From contig JADCRB010000016.1 in NCBI GenBank assembly GCA_021464245.1, positions 10,126,603 through 10,190,602 on the forward strand: a stretch of 64,000 bases of DNA, read 5' to 3'. Shown one piece after another: positions 12,578 to 26,500 of the stretch. A program made the translations under genes and the position numbers. This DNA comes from Carallia brachiata. Lineage: Eukaryota > Streptophyta > Magnoliopsida > Malpighiales > Rhizophoraceae. Below the pieces are notes generated by a model. It made no database searches and was not told the origin of the DNA. It saw only the letters and a list, made by a program, of their open reading frames with translations. Numbering within the stretch: position 1 is the stretch's first letter; each line of letters begins with the position of its first letter.

Positions 12578-15500
12578 TTATTAGTTGCATAAGACCTTTT
12601 GTGCGTGAATAAAGAGGCTAAATCACTTTATTTCTTGCAAATAAGTGATTTTCTTTCATTTTAATGGCTATTTAACAAATTAAAGTTAATTTAAGCATAA
12701 ATGCTTGTAAAAACCTTTAATTTCAATGCAAAACGCATTTCCAACACCTTTTGAGGTGATAAATACATTGAATTCCCTCTAATAAGTGTGCAATTGATCA
12801 TGATTTGCATTTATTAGTTGCATAAGACCTTTGTGGTGTGAATAAAGAGGCTAAATCACTTTATCTCTTGCAAATAAGTGATTTTCTTTCATTTTAATGG
12901 CTTATTTAACACAATTTAAAGTTAATTTAAGCATAAATGCTTGTAAAAACTTTAATTTCAATGCAAAACGCATTTCAACACCTTTTGAGGTGATAAATAC
13001 ATTCAATTCCCTCTAATAAGTGGCAATTGATAATGATTTGCATTTATTAGTTGCATAAGACCTTTTGTGCGTGAATAAAGAGGCTAAATCACTTTATCTC
13101 TTGCAAATAAGTGATTTTCTTTCATTTAAATGGCTATTTAACAAATTAAAGTTAATTTAAGCATAAATGCTTGTAAAAACCTTTAATTTCAATGCAAAAC
13201 GCATTTCCAACACCTTTTGAGGTGATAAATACATTCAATTCCCTCTAATAGTGTCAATTGATCATAATTTGCATTTATTAGTTGCATAAGACCTTTTGTG
13301 GTGTGAATAAAGAGGCTAAATCACTTTATTCTTGCAAATAAGTGATTTTCTTTCATTTAATCTCTATTTAACACAAATTAAAGTTAATTTAAGCATAAAT
13401 GCTTGTAAAAACCTTTAATTTCAATGCAAAACGCATTTCCAACACCTTTTGAGGTGATAAATACATTCAATTCCCTAATAAGTGTGCAATTGATCATGAT
13501 TTGCATTTATTAGTTGCATAAGACCTTTTGTGGTGTGAATAAAAGGCTACTAAATCCTTTATTTCTTGCAAATAAGTGATTTTCTTTCATTTTAATGGCT
13601 TATTTAACACAAATTAAAGTTAATTTAAGCATAAATGCTTGTAAAAACCTTTAATTTCAATGCAAAACGCATTTCCAACACCTTTTGAGCTGATAAATAC
13701 ATTGAATTCCCTCTAATAAGTGTGCAATTGATCATGATTTGCATTTATTAGTTGCATAAGAGCTTTTGTGATGTGAATAAAGAGGCTAAATCACTTTATT
13801 TCTTGCAAATAAGTGATTTTCTATCATTTTAATGACTTATTTAACAAATTTAAAGTTAATTTAAGCATAAATGCTTGTAAAAACCTTTAATTTCAATGCA
13901 AAACGCATTTCCAATACCTTTGGAGGTGATAAATATATTAATTCCCTATAATAAGTGTGCAATTGATCATGATTGCATTTATTATTGTATAAGACCTTTT
14001 GTGGTGTGAATAAAGCGGCTAAATCACTTTATCTCTTGCAAATAAGTGATTTTCTTTCATTTTAATGGCTTATTTAACAAATTAAACTTAATTTAATTTA
14101 AATGCTTGTAAAAACCTTTCATTTCAATGCAAAACCCTTTCCAACACCTTTTGAGTGATAAATACATTCAATACCCTCTAATAAGTGTGCAATTGATCAT
14201 GATTTGCATTTATTAGTTGCATAAGACCTTTTGTGGTGTGAATAAAGAGGCTAAATCACTTTATTTCTTCAAATAAGTCATTTTCTTTTTTTAATGGCTT
14301 ATTTAACACAATTAAAGTTAATTTAAGCATAAATGCTTCTAAAAACCTTTAATTTCAATGCAAAACGCATTTCAACACCTTTTGAGGTGATAAATACATT
14401 GAATTCCCTCTAATAGGTGTGCAATTGATCATAATTTGCATTTATTAGTTGCATAAGACCTTTTGTGGTGTGAATAAAGAGGCTAAATCACTTTATCTTG
14501 CAAATAAGTGATTTTCTTTCATTTTAATGACTTATTTAACACAATTTAAAGTTAATTTAAGCATAAATGCTTGTAAAAACTTTTAATTTCAAGCAAAACG
14601 CATTTCTAACACCTTTTGAGGTGATAAATACATTCAATTCCCTCTAATAACTGTGCAATTGATCATGATTTGCATTTATTAGTTGCATAAGACCTTTTGT
14701 TGGTGAATAAAGATGCTAAATCACTTTATCTCTTGAAATAAGTGATTTTTATCTTTTTAATGACTTATTTAACACAATTTAAAGTTAATTTAAGCATAAA
14801 TGCTTGTAAAAACCTTTAATTTCAATGCAAAACGCATTTCCAACACCTTTGAGGTGATAAATACATTCAATTCCCTATAATAGTGTGCAATTGATCATGA
14901 TTGGCATTTATTAGTTGTAGAAGACCTTTTGTGGTGTGAAAAAGCGGCTAAATCACTTATCTCTTGCAAATAAGTGATTTTCTTCATTTAATGGCTATTT
15001 AACACAAATTAAAGTTAATTTGAGCATAAATGCTTGTAAAACCTTTAATTTCAATGCAAAACGCATTTCCAACACCTTTTGAGGTGTTAAATACATTCAA
15101 TTCCCTCTAATAAGTGTGCAATTGATCATGATTTGCATTTATTAGTTGCATAAGACCTTTTGTGGCGTGAATAAAGAGGCTAAATCACTTTATTTCTTGC
15201 AAATAAGTGATTTTCTTTCATTTTAATGGCTTATTTAACACAAATTAAAGTTAATTTAAGCATAAATGCTTGTAAAAACCTTTAATTTCAATGCAAAACG
15301 CATTTCCAAACCTTTTGAGGTGATAAATACATTCAATTCCCTCTAATAAGTGTGCAATTGATCATATTTGCATTTATTAGTTGCATAAGACCTTTTGTGG
15401 TGTGAATAAAGAGGCTAAATCACTTTATCTGTTGCAAATAAGTGATTTTCTTTCATTTTAATGGCTTATTTAACACAATTTAAAGTTAATTTAAGCATAA

Positions 15501-18500
15501 ATGCTTGTAAAAACCTTTAATTTCAATGCAAAACGCATTTCCAACACCTTTTGAGGTGATAAATACATTCAATTCCCTCTAATAAGTGTGCAATTGATCA
15601 TGATTTGCATTTATTAGTTGCATAAGACCTTTTGTGGTGTGAATAAAGAGGCTAAATCACTTTATTTCTTGCAAATAAGTGATTTTCTTCATTTTAATGC
15701 TTATTTAACACAATTAAAGTTAATTTAAGCATAAATGCTTGTAAAAACCTTTAATTTCAATGCAAAACGCATTTCCAACACCTTTTGAGCTGATAAATAC
15801 ATTCAATTCCCTCTAATAAGTGTGCAATTGATCATGATTTGCATTTATTAGTTGCATAAGACCTTTTGGTGTGAATAAAGAGGCTAAATCATTATTCTTG
15901 CAAATAAGTGATTTTCTTTCATTTTAATGGCTTATTTAACACAATTAAAGTTAATTTAAGCATAAATGCTTGTAAAAACCTTTAATTTCAATGCAAAACG
16001 CATTTCCAACACCTTTTGAGTGTTAAATACATTAATTCCCCTAATAAGTGTGCAATTGATCATGATTTGCATTTATTAGTTGCATAAGACCTTTTGTGAT
16101 GTGAATAAAGAGGCTAAATCACTTTATTTCTTGCAAATAAGTGATTTTCTTTCATTTTAATGGCTTATTTAACACAAATTAAAGTTAATTTAAGAAATGC
16201 TTGTAAAAACCTTTAATTTCAATGAAAACGCATTTCCAACACCTTTTGAGGTGTTAAATACATTCAATTCCCTAATAAGTGTGCAATTGATCATAATTTG
16301 CATTTATTAGTTGCATAAGACCTTTTGTGGTGTGAATAAAGAGGCTAAATCACTTTTTCTTGCAAATAAGTGATTTTCTTTCATTTTAATGGCTTATTTA
16401 ACACAAATTAAAGTTAATTTAAGCATAAATGCTTGTAAAAACCTTTAATTTCAATGCAAAACGCATTTCCAACCTTTTGAGGTGTTAAATAATTCAATTC
16501 CCTAATAAGTGTGCAATTGATCATGATTTGCATTTATTAGTGCATAAGACCTTTTGTGCTGAATAAAGAGGCTAAATCACTTTTTTCTTGCAAATAAGTG
16601 ATTTTCTTTCATTTAATGGCTTATTTAACACAAATTAAAGTCAATTTAAGGATAAATGCTTGCAAAAACCTTTAATCTCAATGAAAACGCATTTCCAAAA
16701 CCTTTTGAGCTGATAAATACATTCAATTCCCTTAATAAGTGTGCAATTGATCATGATTTGCATTTATTAGTTGCATAAGACCTTTTGTGGTGTGAATAAA
16801 AGGCTAAATCACTTTATTTCTTGCAAATAAGTGATTTTTTTCATTTTAATGGCTTATTTAACATAAATTAAAGTTAATTTAAGCATAAATGCTTGTAAAA
16901 CCTTTAATTTCAATGCAAAACGCATTTCCAACACTTTTGAGGTCTTAAATACATTCAATTCCCTCTAATAAGTGTGCAATTGATCATGATTTGCATTTAT
17001 TAGTTGCATAAGACCTTTTGTGCGTGAATAAAGAGGCTAAATCACTTTATTTCTTGCAAATAAGTGATTTTCTTTCATTTTAATGGCTTATTTAACACAT
17101 TAAAGTTAATTTAAGCATAAATGCTTGTAAAAACCTTTAATTTCAATGCAAAACGCATTTCAACACCTTTTGAGGTGATAAATACATTCAATTCCCTCTA
17201 ATAGTGTGCAATTGATCATGATTGCATTTATTAGTTGCATAAGACCTTTGTGTGTGAATAAAGAGGCTAAATCCTTTATTCTTGCAATAAGTGATTTTCT
17301 TTCATTTTAATGGCTTATTTAACACAAATTAAGTTAATTTAAGCATAAATGCTTGTAAAAACCTTTAATTTCAATGCAAAACGCATTTCCAACACTTTTG
17401 AGGTTAAATACATTCAATTCCCTCTAATAAGTGTGCAATTGATCATGATTTGCATTTATTAGTTGCATAGACCTTTTGTGGCGTGAATAAAGAGGCTAAA
17501 TCACTTTATTCTTGCAAATAAGTGATTTTCTTTCATTTTAATGGCTATTTAACACAAATTAAAGTTAATTTAAGCATAAATGCTTGTAAAAACCTTTAAT
17601 TTCAATGCAAAACGCATTTCCAACACCTTTGAGGTGATAAATACATTCAATTCCCTCTAATAAGTGTGCATTGATCATAATTTGCATTTATTAGTTGCAT
17701 AAGACCTTTTGTGGTGTGAATAAAGAGGCTAAATCACTTTATTCTTGCAAATAAGTGATTTCTTTCATTTTAATGGCTTATTAACACAATTAAAGTTAAT
17801 TTAAGCATAAATGCTTGTAAAAACCTTTAATTTCAATGCAAAACGCATTTCCAACACTTTTGAGGTGATAAATACATTCAATTCCCTTTAATAAGTGTGC
17901 AATTGATCATGATTTGCATTTATTAGTGCATAAGACCTTTGTGGCGTGAATAAAGAGGCTAAATCACTTTATTTCTTGCAAATAAGTGATTTTCTTTCAT
18001 TTTAATGGCTTATTTAACACAAATTAAAGTTAATTTAGCACAAATGCTTCTAAAAACCTTTAATTTCAATGCAAAACGCTTTTCCAACACCTTTTGAGGT
18101 GATTAATACATTCAATTCCCTATAATAAGTGTGCAATGATCATCATTTGCATTTATCAGTTGCATAAGACCTTTGTGGGTGAATAAAGAGGCTAAATCAC
18201 TTTATTTTTACAAATAAGTGATTTTCTTTCATTTTAATGGCTTATTTAACACAAATTAAAGTTAATTTAAGCATAAATATTTGTAAAAACCTTTAATTTC
18301 AATACAAAACGCATTTCCAACACCCTTTGAGGTGTTAAATACATTCAATTCCCTCTAATAAGTGTGCAATTGATCATGATTTGCATTTATTAGTTGCATA
18401 AGACATTTTGTGGTGTGAATAAAGAGGCTAAATCACTTTATTTCTTGCAAATAAGTGATTTCTTTCATTTTAATGGCTTATTTAACACAATTAAAGTTAA

Positions 18501-18759
18501 TTTAAGCATAAATGCTTGTAAAAACCTTTAATTTCAATGCAAAACGCATTTCCAACCTTTTGAGGTGTTAAATAATTCAATTCCCTAATAAGTGTGCAAT
18601 TGATCATGATTTGCTATTAGTAGCATAAGACCTTTTGTGGTGTGAATAAAGAGGCTAAATCACTTTATTTCTTGCAAATAAGTGATTTTCTTTCATTTAA
18701 TGGCTTATTTAACACAAATTAAAGTTAATTTAAGCATAAATTGTAAAAACCTTTAATTT

Positions 18760-21700
18760 CAATGCAAAAAGCATTTCCAACACCTTTTGAGGTGATAAAC
18801 ACATTCAATTCCCTTTAATAAGTGTGCAATTGATCATGATTTGCATTTATTAGTTGCATAATACCTTTTGTGGTGTGAATAAAGAGGCTAAATCACTTTA
18901 TCTCTTGCAAATAAGTGATTTTCTTTCATTTTCATGGCTTATTTAACGCAATTTAAAGTTAATTTAAGCATAAATGCTTGTAAAAACTTTTAATTTCAAT
19001 GCAAAATGCATTTCTAACACCTTTTGAGGTGATAAATACATTCAATTCCCTCTAATAACTGTGCAATTGATAATGATTTGCATTTATTAGTTGCATAAGA
19101 CCTTTTGTTGCGTGAATAAAGAGGCTAAATCACTTTATCTCTTGCAAATAAGTGATTTTCTTTCATTTAATGGCTTATTTAACATAAATTAAAGTTAATT
19201 TAAGCATAAATGCTTGTAAAAACCTTTAATTTAATGCAAAACGAATTTCCAACACCTTTTGAGGTGATAAATACATTCAATCCCTCTAATAGGTGTCAAT
19301 TGATCATAATTTGCATTATTAGTTGCATAAGACCTTTTGTGGTGTGAATAAAGAGGCTAAATCACTTTATCTCTTGCAAATAAGTGATTTTCTTTCATTT
19401 GAATCTCTATTTAACACAAATTAAAGTTAATTTAAGCATAAATGCTTGTAAAAACCTTTAATTTCAATGCAAAAAGCATTTCCAACACCTTTTGATTATA
19501 AACACATTCAATTCCCTTAATAAGTGTGCAATTGATCATGATTTGCATTTATTAGTTGCATAATACCTTTTGTTGTGTGAATAAAAAGGCTAAATCGCTT
19601 TATTTCTTGCAAATAAGTGATTTTGTTTCATTTTAATGGCTTATTTAACACAAATTAAAGTTAATTTAAGCATAAATGCTTGTAAAAACCTTTAATTTCA
19701 ATGCAAAACGCCTTTCCAACACCTTTTGAAGTGATAAATACATTCAATACCCTCTAATAAGTGTGCAATTGATCATGATTTGCATTTATTAGTTGCATAA
19801 GACCTTTTGTGGTGTGAATAAAGAGGCTAAATCACTTATCTCTTGCAAATAAGTGATTTTCTTCATTTTAATGACTTATTTAACACAATTTAAAGTTTTT
19901 AAGCATAAATGCTTGTAAAAACCTTTAATTTCAATGCAAAACGCATTTCCAATACCTTTTGAGGTGATAAATATTTAATTCCCTATAATAAGTGTGCAAT
20001 TGATCATGATTGCATTTATTAGTTGTATAGACCTTTTGTGGTGTGAATAAAGCGGCTAAATCACTTTATCTCTTGCAAATAAGTGATTTTCTTTCATTTT
20101 AATGGATTATTTAACACAAATTAAACTTAATTTAATTTCAAATGCTTGTAAAAACCTTTCATTTCAATGCAAAACGCCTTTCCAACACCTTTTCAAGTGA
20201 TCAATACATTCAATACCCTCTAATAAGTGTGCAATTGATCATGATTTGCATTTATTAGTTGCATAAGACCTTTTGTGGTGTGAATAAAGAGGCTAAATCA
20301 CTTTATTTCTTACAAATAAGTCATTTTCTTTTTTTTTAATGGCTTATTTAACACAACTTAAAGTTAATTTAAGCATAAATGCTTCTAAAAACCTTTAATT
20401 TCAATGCAAAACGCATTTCGAACACCTTTTGAGGTGATAAATACATTGAATTCCCTCTAATAGGTGTGCAATTGATCATAATTTGCATTTATTAGTTGCA
20501 TAAGACCTTTTGTGGTGTGAATAAAGAGGCTAAATCACTTTATCCCTTGCAAATAAGTGATTTTCTTTCATTTTAATGACTTATTTAACACAATTTAAAG
20601 TTAATTTAAGCATAAATGCTTGTAAAAACTTTAATTTCAACGCAAAACGCATTTCTAACACCTTTTGAGGTGATAAATACATTCAATTCCCTCTAATAAC
20701 TGTGCAATTGATAATGATTTGCATTTATTAGTTGCATAAGACCTTTTGTTGGATGAATAAAGATGCTAAATCACTTTATCTCTTGTAAATAAGTGATTTT
20801 CTATCATTTTAATGACTTATTTAACACAATTTAAAGTTAATTTAAGCATAAATGCTTGTAAAAACCTTTAATTTCAATGCAAAACGCATTTCCAACACCT
20901 TTGGAGGTGATAAATACATTCAATTCCCTATAATAAGTGTGCAATTATCATGATTGGCATTTATTAGTTGGAGAAGACCTTTTGTGGTGTGAATAAAGCG
21001 GCTAAATCACATTATCTCTTGCAAATAAGTGATTTTCTTTCATTTAAATGGCTATTTAACACAAATTAAAGTTAATTTGAGCATAAATGCTTGTAAAACC
21101 CTTTAATTTCAATGCAAAACGCATTTTCAACCACTTTTTTGAGGTCTTAAATACATTCAATTCCCTCTAATAGTGTGCAATTGATCATGATTTGCATTTA
21201 TTAGTTGCATAAGACCTTTTGTGGCGTGAATAAAGAGGCTAAATCACTTTTTCTTGCAAATAAGTGATTTTCTTTCATTTGAATGGCTATTTAACACAAA
21301 TTAAAGTTAATTTAAGCATAAATGCTTCTAAAAACCTTTAATTTCAATGCAAAACGCATTTCCAACACCTTTTCAGGTGATAAATACATTGAATTCCCTC
21401 TAATAAGTGTGCAATTGATCATTATTTGCATTTATTAGTTGCATAAGACCTTTTGTGGTGTGAATAAGAGGCTAAATCACTTTATCTGTTGCAAATAAGT
21501 GATTTTCTTTCATTTTAATGGCTTATTTAGCACAATTTAAAGTTAATTTAAGCATAAATGCTTGTAAAAACTTTTAATTTCAATGCAAAACGCATTTCTA
21601 ACACCTTTTGAGGTGATAAATACATTCAATTCCCTCTAATAACTGTGCAATTGAATGTTGCATTTATTAGTTGCATAAGACCTTTTGTGCCGTGATAAAG

Positions 21701-23560
21701 AGGCTAAATCACTTTATTTCTTGCAATAAGTGATTTTTTCATTTGAATGGCTATTAACACAAATTAAAGTTATTTAAGCATAAATGCTTGTAAAAACCTT
21801 TAATTTCAATGCAAAAAGCATTTCCAACACCTTTTGAGGGGATAAACACATTCAATTCCCTTTAATAAGTGTGCAATTGATCATGATTTGCATTTATTAG
21901 TTGCATAATACCTTTTGTGGTGTGAATAAAGGGCTAAATCACCTCTTGCAAATAAGTGATTTCTTTCATTTTCATGGCTTATTTAACACAATTTAAAGTT
22001 AATTTAAGCATAAATGCTTGTAAAAACTTTTAATTTCAATGCAAAATGCATTTCTAACACCTTTTGAGGTGATAAATACATTCAATTCCCTCTAATAACT
22101 GTGCAATTGATAATGATTTGCATTTATTAGTTGCATAAGACCTTTTGTTGCGTGAATAAAGAGGCTAAATCACTTTATCTCTTGCAAATAAGTGATTTTC
22201 TTTCATTTAAATGGCTATTTAAAATAAATTAAAGTTAATTTAAGCATAAATGCTTGTAAAAACCTTTAATTTAAATGCAAAACGAATTTCCAACACCTTT
22301 TGAGGTGATAAATACATTCAATACCCTCTAATAGGTGTTCAATTGATCATAATTTGCATTTATTAGTTGCATAAGACCTTTTGTGGTGTGAATAAAGAGG
22401 CTAAATCACTTTATCTCTTGCAAATAAGTGATTTTCTTTCATTTGAATCTCTATTTAACACAAATTAAAGTTAATTTAAGCATAAATGCTTGTAAAAACC
22501 TTTAATTTCAATGCAAAAAGCATTTCCAACACCTTTTGAGGTGATAAACACATTCAATTCCCTTTAATAAGTGTGCAATTGATCATGATTTGCATTTATT
22601 AGTTGCATAATACCTTTTGTTGTGTGAATAAAATGGCTAAATCGCTTTATTTCTTGCAAATAAGTGATTTTGTTTCATTTTAATGGCTTATTTAACACAA
22701 ATTAAAGTTAATTTAAGCATAAATGCTTGTAAAAACCTTTAATTTCAATGCAAAACGCCTTTCCAACACCTTTTGAAGTGATAAATACATTCAATACCCT
22801 CTAATAAGTGTGCAATTGATCATGATTTGCATTTATTAGTTGCATAAGACCTTTTGTGGTGTGAATAAAGAGGCTAAATCACTTTATCTCTTGCAAATAA
22901 GTGATTTTCTATCATTTTAATGACTTATTTAACACAATTTAAAGTTAATTTAAGCATAAATGCTTGTAAAAACCTTTAATTTCAATGCAAAACGCATTTC
23001 CAATACCTTTGGAGGTGATAAATATATTTAATTCCCTATAATAAGTGTGCAATTGATCATGATTGGCATTTATTAGTTGTATAAGACCTTTTGTGGTGTG
23101 AATAAAGCGGCTAAATCACTTTATCTCTTGCAAATAAGTGATTTTCTTTCATTTTAATGGATTATTTAACACAAATTAAACTTAATTTAATTTCAAATGC
23201 TTGTAAAAACCTTTCATTTCAATGCAAAACGCCTTTCCAACACCTTTTGAAGTGATCAATACATTCAATACCCTCTAATAAGTGTGCAATTGATCATGAT
23301 TTGCATTTATTAGTTGCATAAGACCTTTTGTGGTGTGAATAAAGAGGCTAAATCACTTTATTTCTTACAAATAAGTCATTTTCTTTTTTTTTAATGGCTT
23401 ATTTAACACAATTTAAAGTTAATTTAAGCATAAATGCTTTAAAAACCTTTAATTTCAATGCAAAACGCATTTCAACACCTTTTGAGGTGATAAATACATT
23501 GAATCCCTCTAATAGTGTGCAATTGATCATAATTTGCATTTATTAGTTGCATAAGACTTT
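18760..23560 (+). repeat. 13-monomer (3.05 kb) tandem duplication
   Basis: The order of variants from about 18760 to 21815 restarts at about 21815 and continues to about 23560. Markers include TTTTCATGGCTTATTT at about 18930 and 21975, and the AAGCGGC monomer with TTAATTTCAAATGC at 20051 and 23106 (offset 3055). The GATTATTTAACAC variant and the CATAATACC monomer are also shared. 3055 bp is 12.9 monomers, so the duplicated unit is 13 monomers. The second copy departs from the first after about 23560, where the next monomer is of a different type. Confidence 0.87.
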
Positions 23561-26500
23561 GTGGTGTGAATAAATGAGCTAAATCACTTTATTTCTTGCA
23601 AATAAGTCATTTTCTTTCATTTTAATGACTTATTTAACACAAATTAAAGTTAATTTAAGCATAAATGCTTGTAAAACCCTTTAATTTCAATGCAAAACGC
23701 ATTTCCAACACTTTTTGAGGTCTTAAATACATTCAATACCCTCTAATAGGTGTGCAATTGATCATAATTTGCATTTATTAGTTGCATAAGACCTTTTGTG
23801 GTGTGAATAAAGAGGCTAAATCACTTTATCTCTTGCAAATAAGTGATTTTCTTTCATTTTACTGGCTTATCTAACACACTTTAAAGTTAATTTAAGCATA
23901 AATGCTTGTAAAAACCTTTAATTTCAATGCAAAACGCATTTCTAACACCTTTTGAGGTGATAAATACTTTCAATTCCCATTAATAACTGTGCAATTGATA
24001 ATGATTTGCATTTATTAGTTGCATAAGACCATTTGTGGCGTGAATAAAGAGGTTAAATCACTTTATTTCTGCAATAAGTGATTTCTTTAATTTTAATGGC
24101 TTATTTAACACAAATTAAAGTTAATTTAGGCACAAATGCTTGTAAAAACCTTTAGTTTCAATGAAAAACGCTTTTCCAACACCTTTTGAGGTGATTAATA
24201 CTATCAAATCCCTATAATAAGTGTGCAATTAATCATCATTTGCATTTATCAGTTGCATAAGACCTTTTGTGGGGTGAATAAAGATGCTAAATCGCTTTAT
24301 TTGTTACAAATAAGTGATTTTCTTTCATTTAATGGCTTATTTAACACAAATTACAGTTAATTTAAGCATAGATATTTGTAAAAACCTTTAATTTCAATAC
24401 AAAACGCATTTCCAACAACCTTTGAGGTGTTAAATACATTCAATTCCCTCTAATAAGTGTGCAATTGATCATGATTTGCATTTATTAGTTGCATAAGACA
24501 TTTTGTGGCGTGAATAAAGAGGCTAAATCACTTTATTTCTTGCAAATAAGTGATTTTCTTCATTTGAATGGCTATTTAACACAAATTAAAGTTAATTTAA
24601 GCATAAATGCTTGTAAAAACCTTTAATTTCAATGCAAAACGCATTTCCAACACCTTTTGAGGTGATAAATACATTGAATTCCCTCTAATAAGTGTGCAAT
24701 TGATCATGATTTGCATTTATTAGTTGCATAAGACCTTTTGTGGCGTGAATAAAGAGGCTAAATCACTTTATTTCTTGCAAATAAGTGATTTTCTTTCATT
24801 TAAATGGCTATTTAACATAAATTAAAGTTAATTTAAGCATAAATGCTTGTAAAAACCTTTAATTTAAATGCAAAACGAATTTCCAACACCTTTTGAGGTG
24901 ATAAAAACATTCAATACCCTCTAATAGGTGTGCAATTGATCATAATTTGCATTTATTAGTTGCATAAGACCTTTTGTGGTGTGAATAAAGAGGCTAAATC
25001 ACTTTATCTCTTGCAAATAAGTGATTTTCTTTCATTTTAATGGCTTATCTAACACAATTTAAAGTTAATTTAAGCATAAATGCTTGTAAAAACTTTTAAT
25101 TTCAATGCAAAACGCATTTCTAACACCTTTTGAGGTGATAAATGCATTCAATACCCTCTAATAGGTGTGCAATTGATCATAATTTGCATTTATTAGTTGC
25201 ATAAGACCTTTTGTGGTGTGAATAAAGAGGCTAAATCACTTTATCTCTTGCAAATAAGTGATTTTCTTTCATTTTAATGGCTTATCTAACACAATTTAAA
25301 GTTAATTTAAGCATAAATGCTTGTAAAAACTTTTCATTTCAATGCAAAACGCATTTCTAACACCTTTTGAGGTGATAAATGCATTCAATTCCCTTTAATA
25401 ACTGTGCAATTGATAATGATTTGCATTTATTAGTTGTATAAGACCTTTTGTGGCGTGAATAAAGAGGTTAAATCACTTTATTTCTTGCAAATAAGTGATT
25501 TTCTTTCATTTTAATGGCTTATTTAACACAAATTAATGTTAATTTAAGCATAAATGCTTGTAAAAACCTTTAATTTCAATGCAAAACGCATTTCCAACAC
25601 CCTTTGAAGTGTTAAATACATTCAATTCTCCCTAATAAGTGCGTAATTGATCATGATTTGCATTTATTAGTCGCATAAGACCTTTTGTGGCGTGAATAAA
25701 GAGGCTAGATCACTTTATTTCTTGAAAGTAAGTGATTTCTTTCATTTTAATGGCTTATTTAACACAAATTAAAGTTAGTTTAAGCAAAAATGATTGTAAA
25801 AACTTTTAATTTCAATGCAAAACGCATTTCCAACACCTTTTGAGGTGATAAATACATTCAAATCCCTCTAATAAGTGTGCAATTGATCATAATTTGCATT
25901 TATCAGTTGCATAAGACCTTTTGTGGTGTGAATAAATAGGCTAAATGACTTTATCTCTTGCAAAGAAGTGATTTTCTTTCATTTTAATGGCTTATTTAAC
26001 ACAGTTTAATGTTAATTTAAGCATAAATTCTTGTAAAAACCTTTAATTTCAGTGCAAAACGCTTTTCCAACACCTTTTGAGGTGATAAATACATTGAATT
26101 CCCTCTAATAAGTGTGCAATTGATCATGATTTGCATTTATTAGTTGCATAAGACCTTTTGTGGCGTGAATAAAGAGGCTAAATCACTTTATTTCTTGCAA
26201 ATAAGTGAATTTCTTTCATTTTAATTGCTTATTTAACACAAATTAAACTTAATTTAAGTATAAATGCGAAAAAAACCTTTAATTTCAATGTAAAACGCAT
26301 TTCCAACACCTTTTGAGGTAAATACATTCAATACCCCTAATAAGTGTGCAATTGATCATGATTTGCATTTATTAGTTGCATAAGAACTTTTGTGGCGTGA
26401 ATAAAAAGGCTAAATCACTTTATTTCTTGCAAACAAGTGATTTTCTTTCATTTTAATGGCTTATTTAACACAGTTTAATGTTAATTTAAGCATAAATGCT

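Larger units (their letters stand above)
12359..12594 (+). repeat. Representative A-type monomer
   Basis: This copy is close to the A consensus and serves as a reference monomer. It is 236 bp, one base short in the TTCCCTCTAATAAG segment. Reading from the GACCTTTTGTGG anchor, the order is: the GTGAATAAAGAGGC block, a 9-bp inverted repeat, a pyrimidine-rich tract (TTTTCTTTCATTTT), the AACACAAATTAAAGTTAATTT block, the AAGCAT/ATGCTT inverted repeat, a CAATGCAAAACGCATTTCC block, the AACACCT/AGGTGTT inverted repeat, the TTCAATTCCC block, then TGCAATTGATCATGATTTGC and back to the anchor. The start point of a satellite monomer is arbitrary; I chose the anchor because it is easy to find. Confidence 0.95.
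12359..18640 (+). repeat. Near-consensus A monomers, few diagnostic variants
   Basis: About 26-27 monomers, many of them close to consensus. A recognisable exception is 13900-15000, which repeats the AAGCGGC, long-T and GAAGACC order seen at 3285-8818. Another is 17940-18390, which repeats the GGGTGAATAAAG type with CATCATTTGCATTTATCAG. Short deletions are frequent and mostly private to one monomer, for example TTTATCTTGC or AACAATTAAAG. This suggests incompletely corrected long-read consensus rather than shared inheritance. No other content. Confidence 0.85.

Noticed and set aside
12359..12594. Ancient internal sub-repeat making up the 237-bp monomer
   Set aside because: AATAAGTG and ACCTTT occur twice per monomer, but the spacings disagree (about 138 and 113 bp) and flanking similarity is weak, so an internal duplication is not supported.
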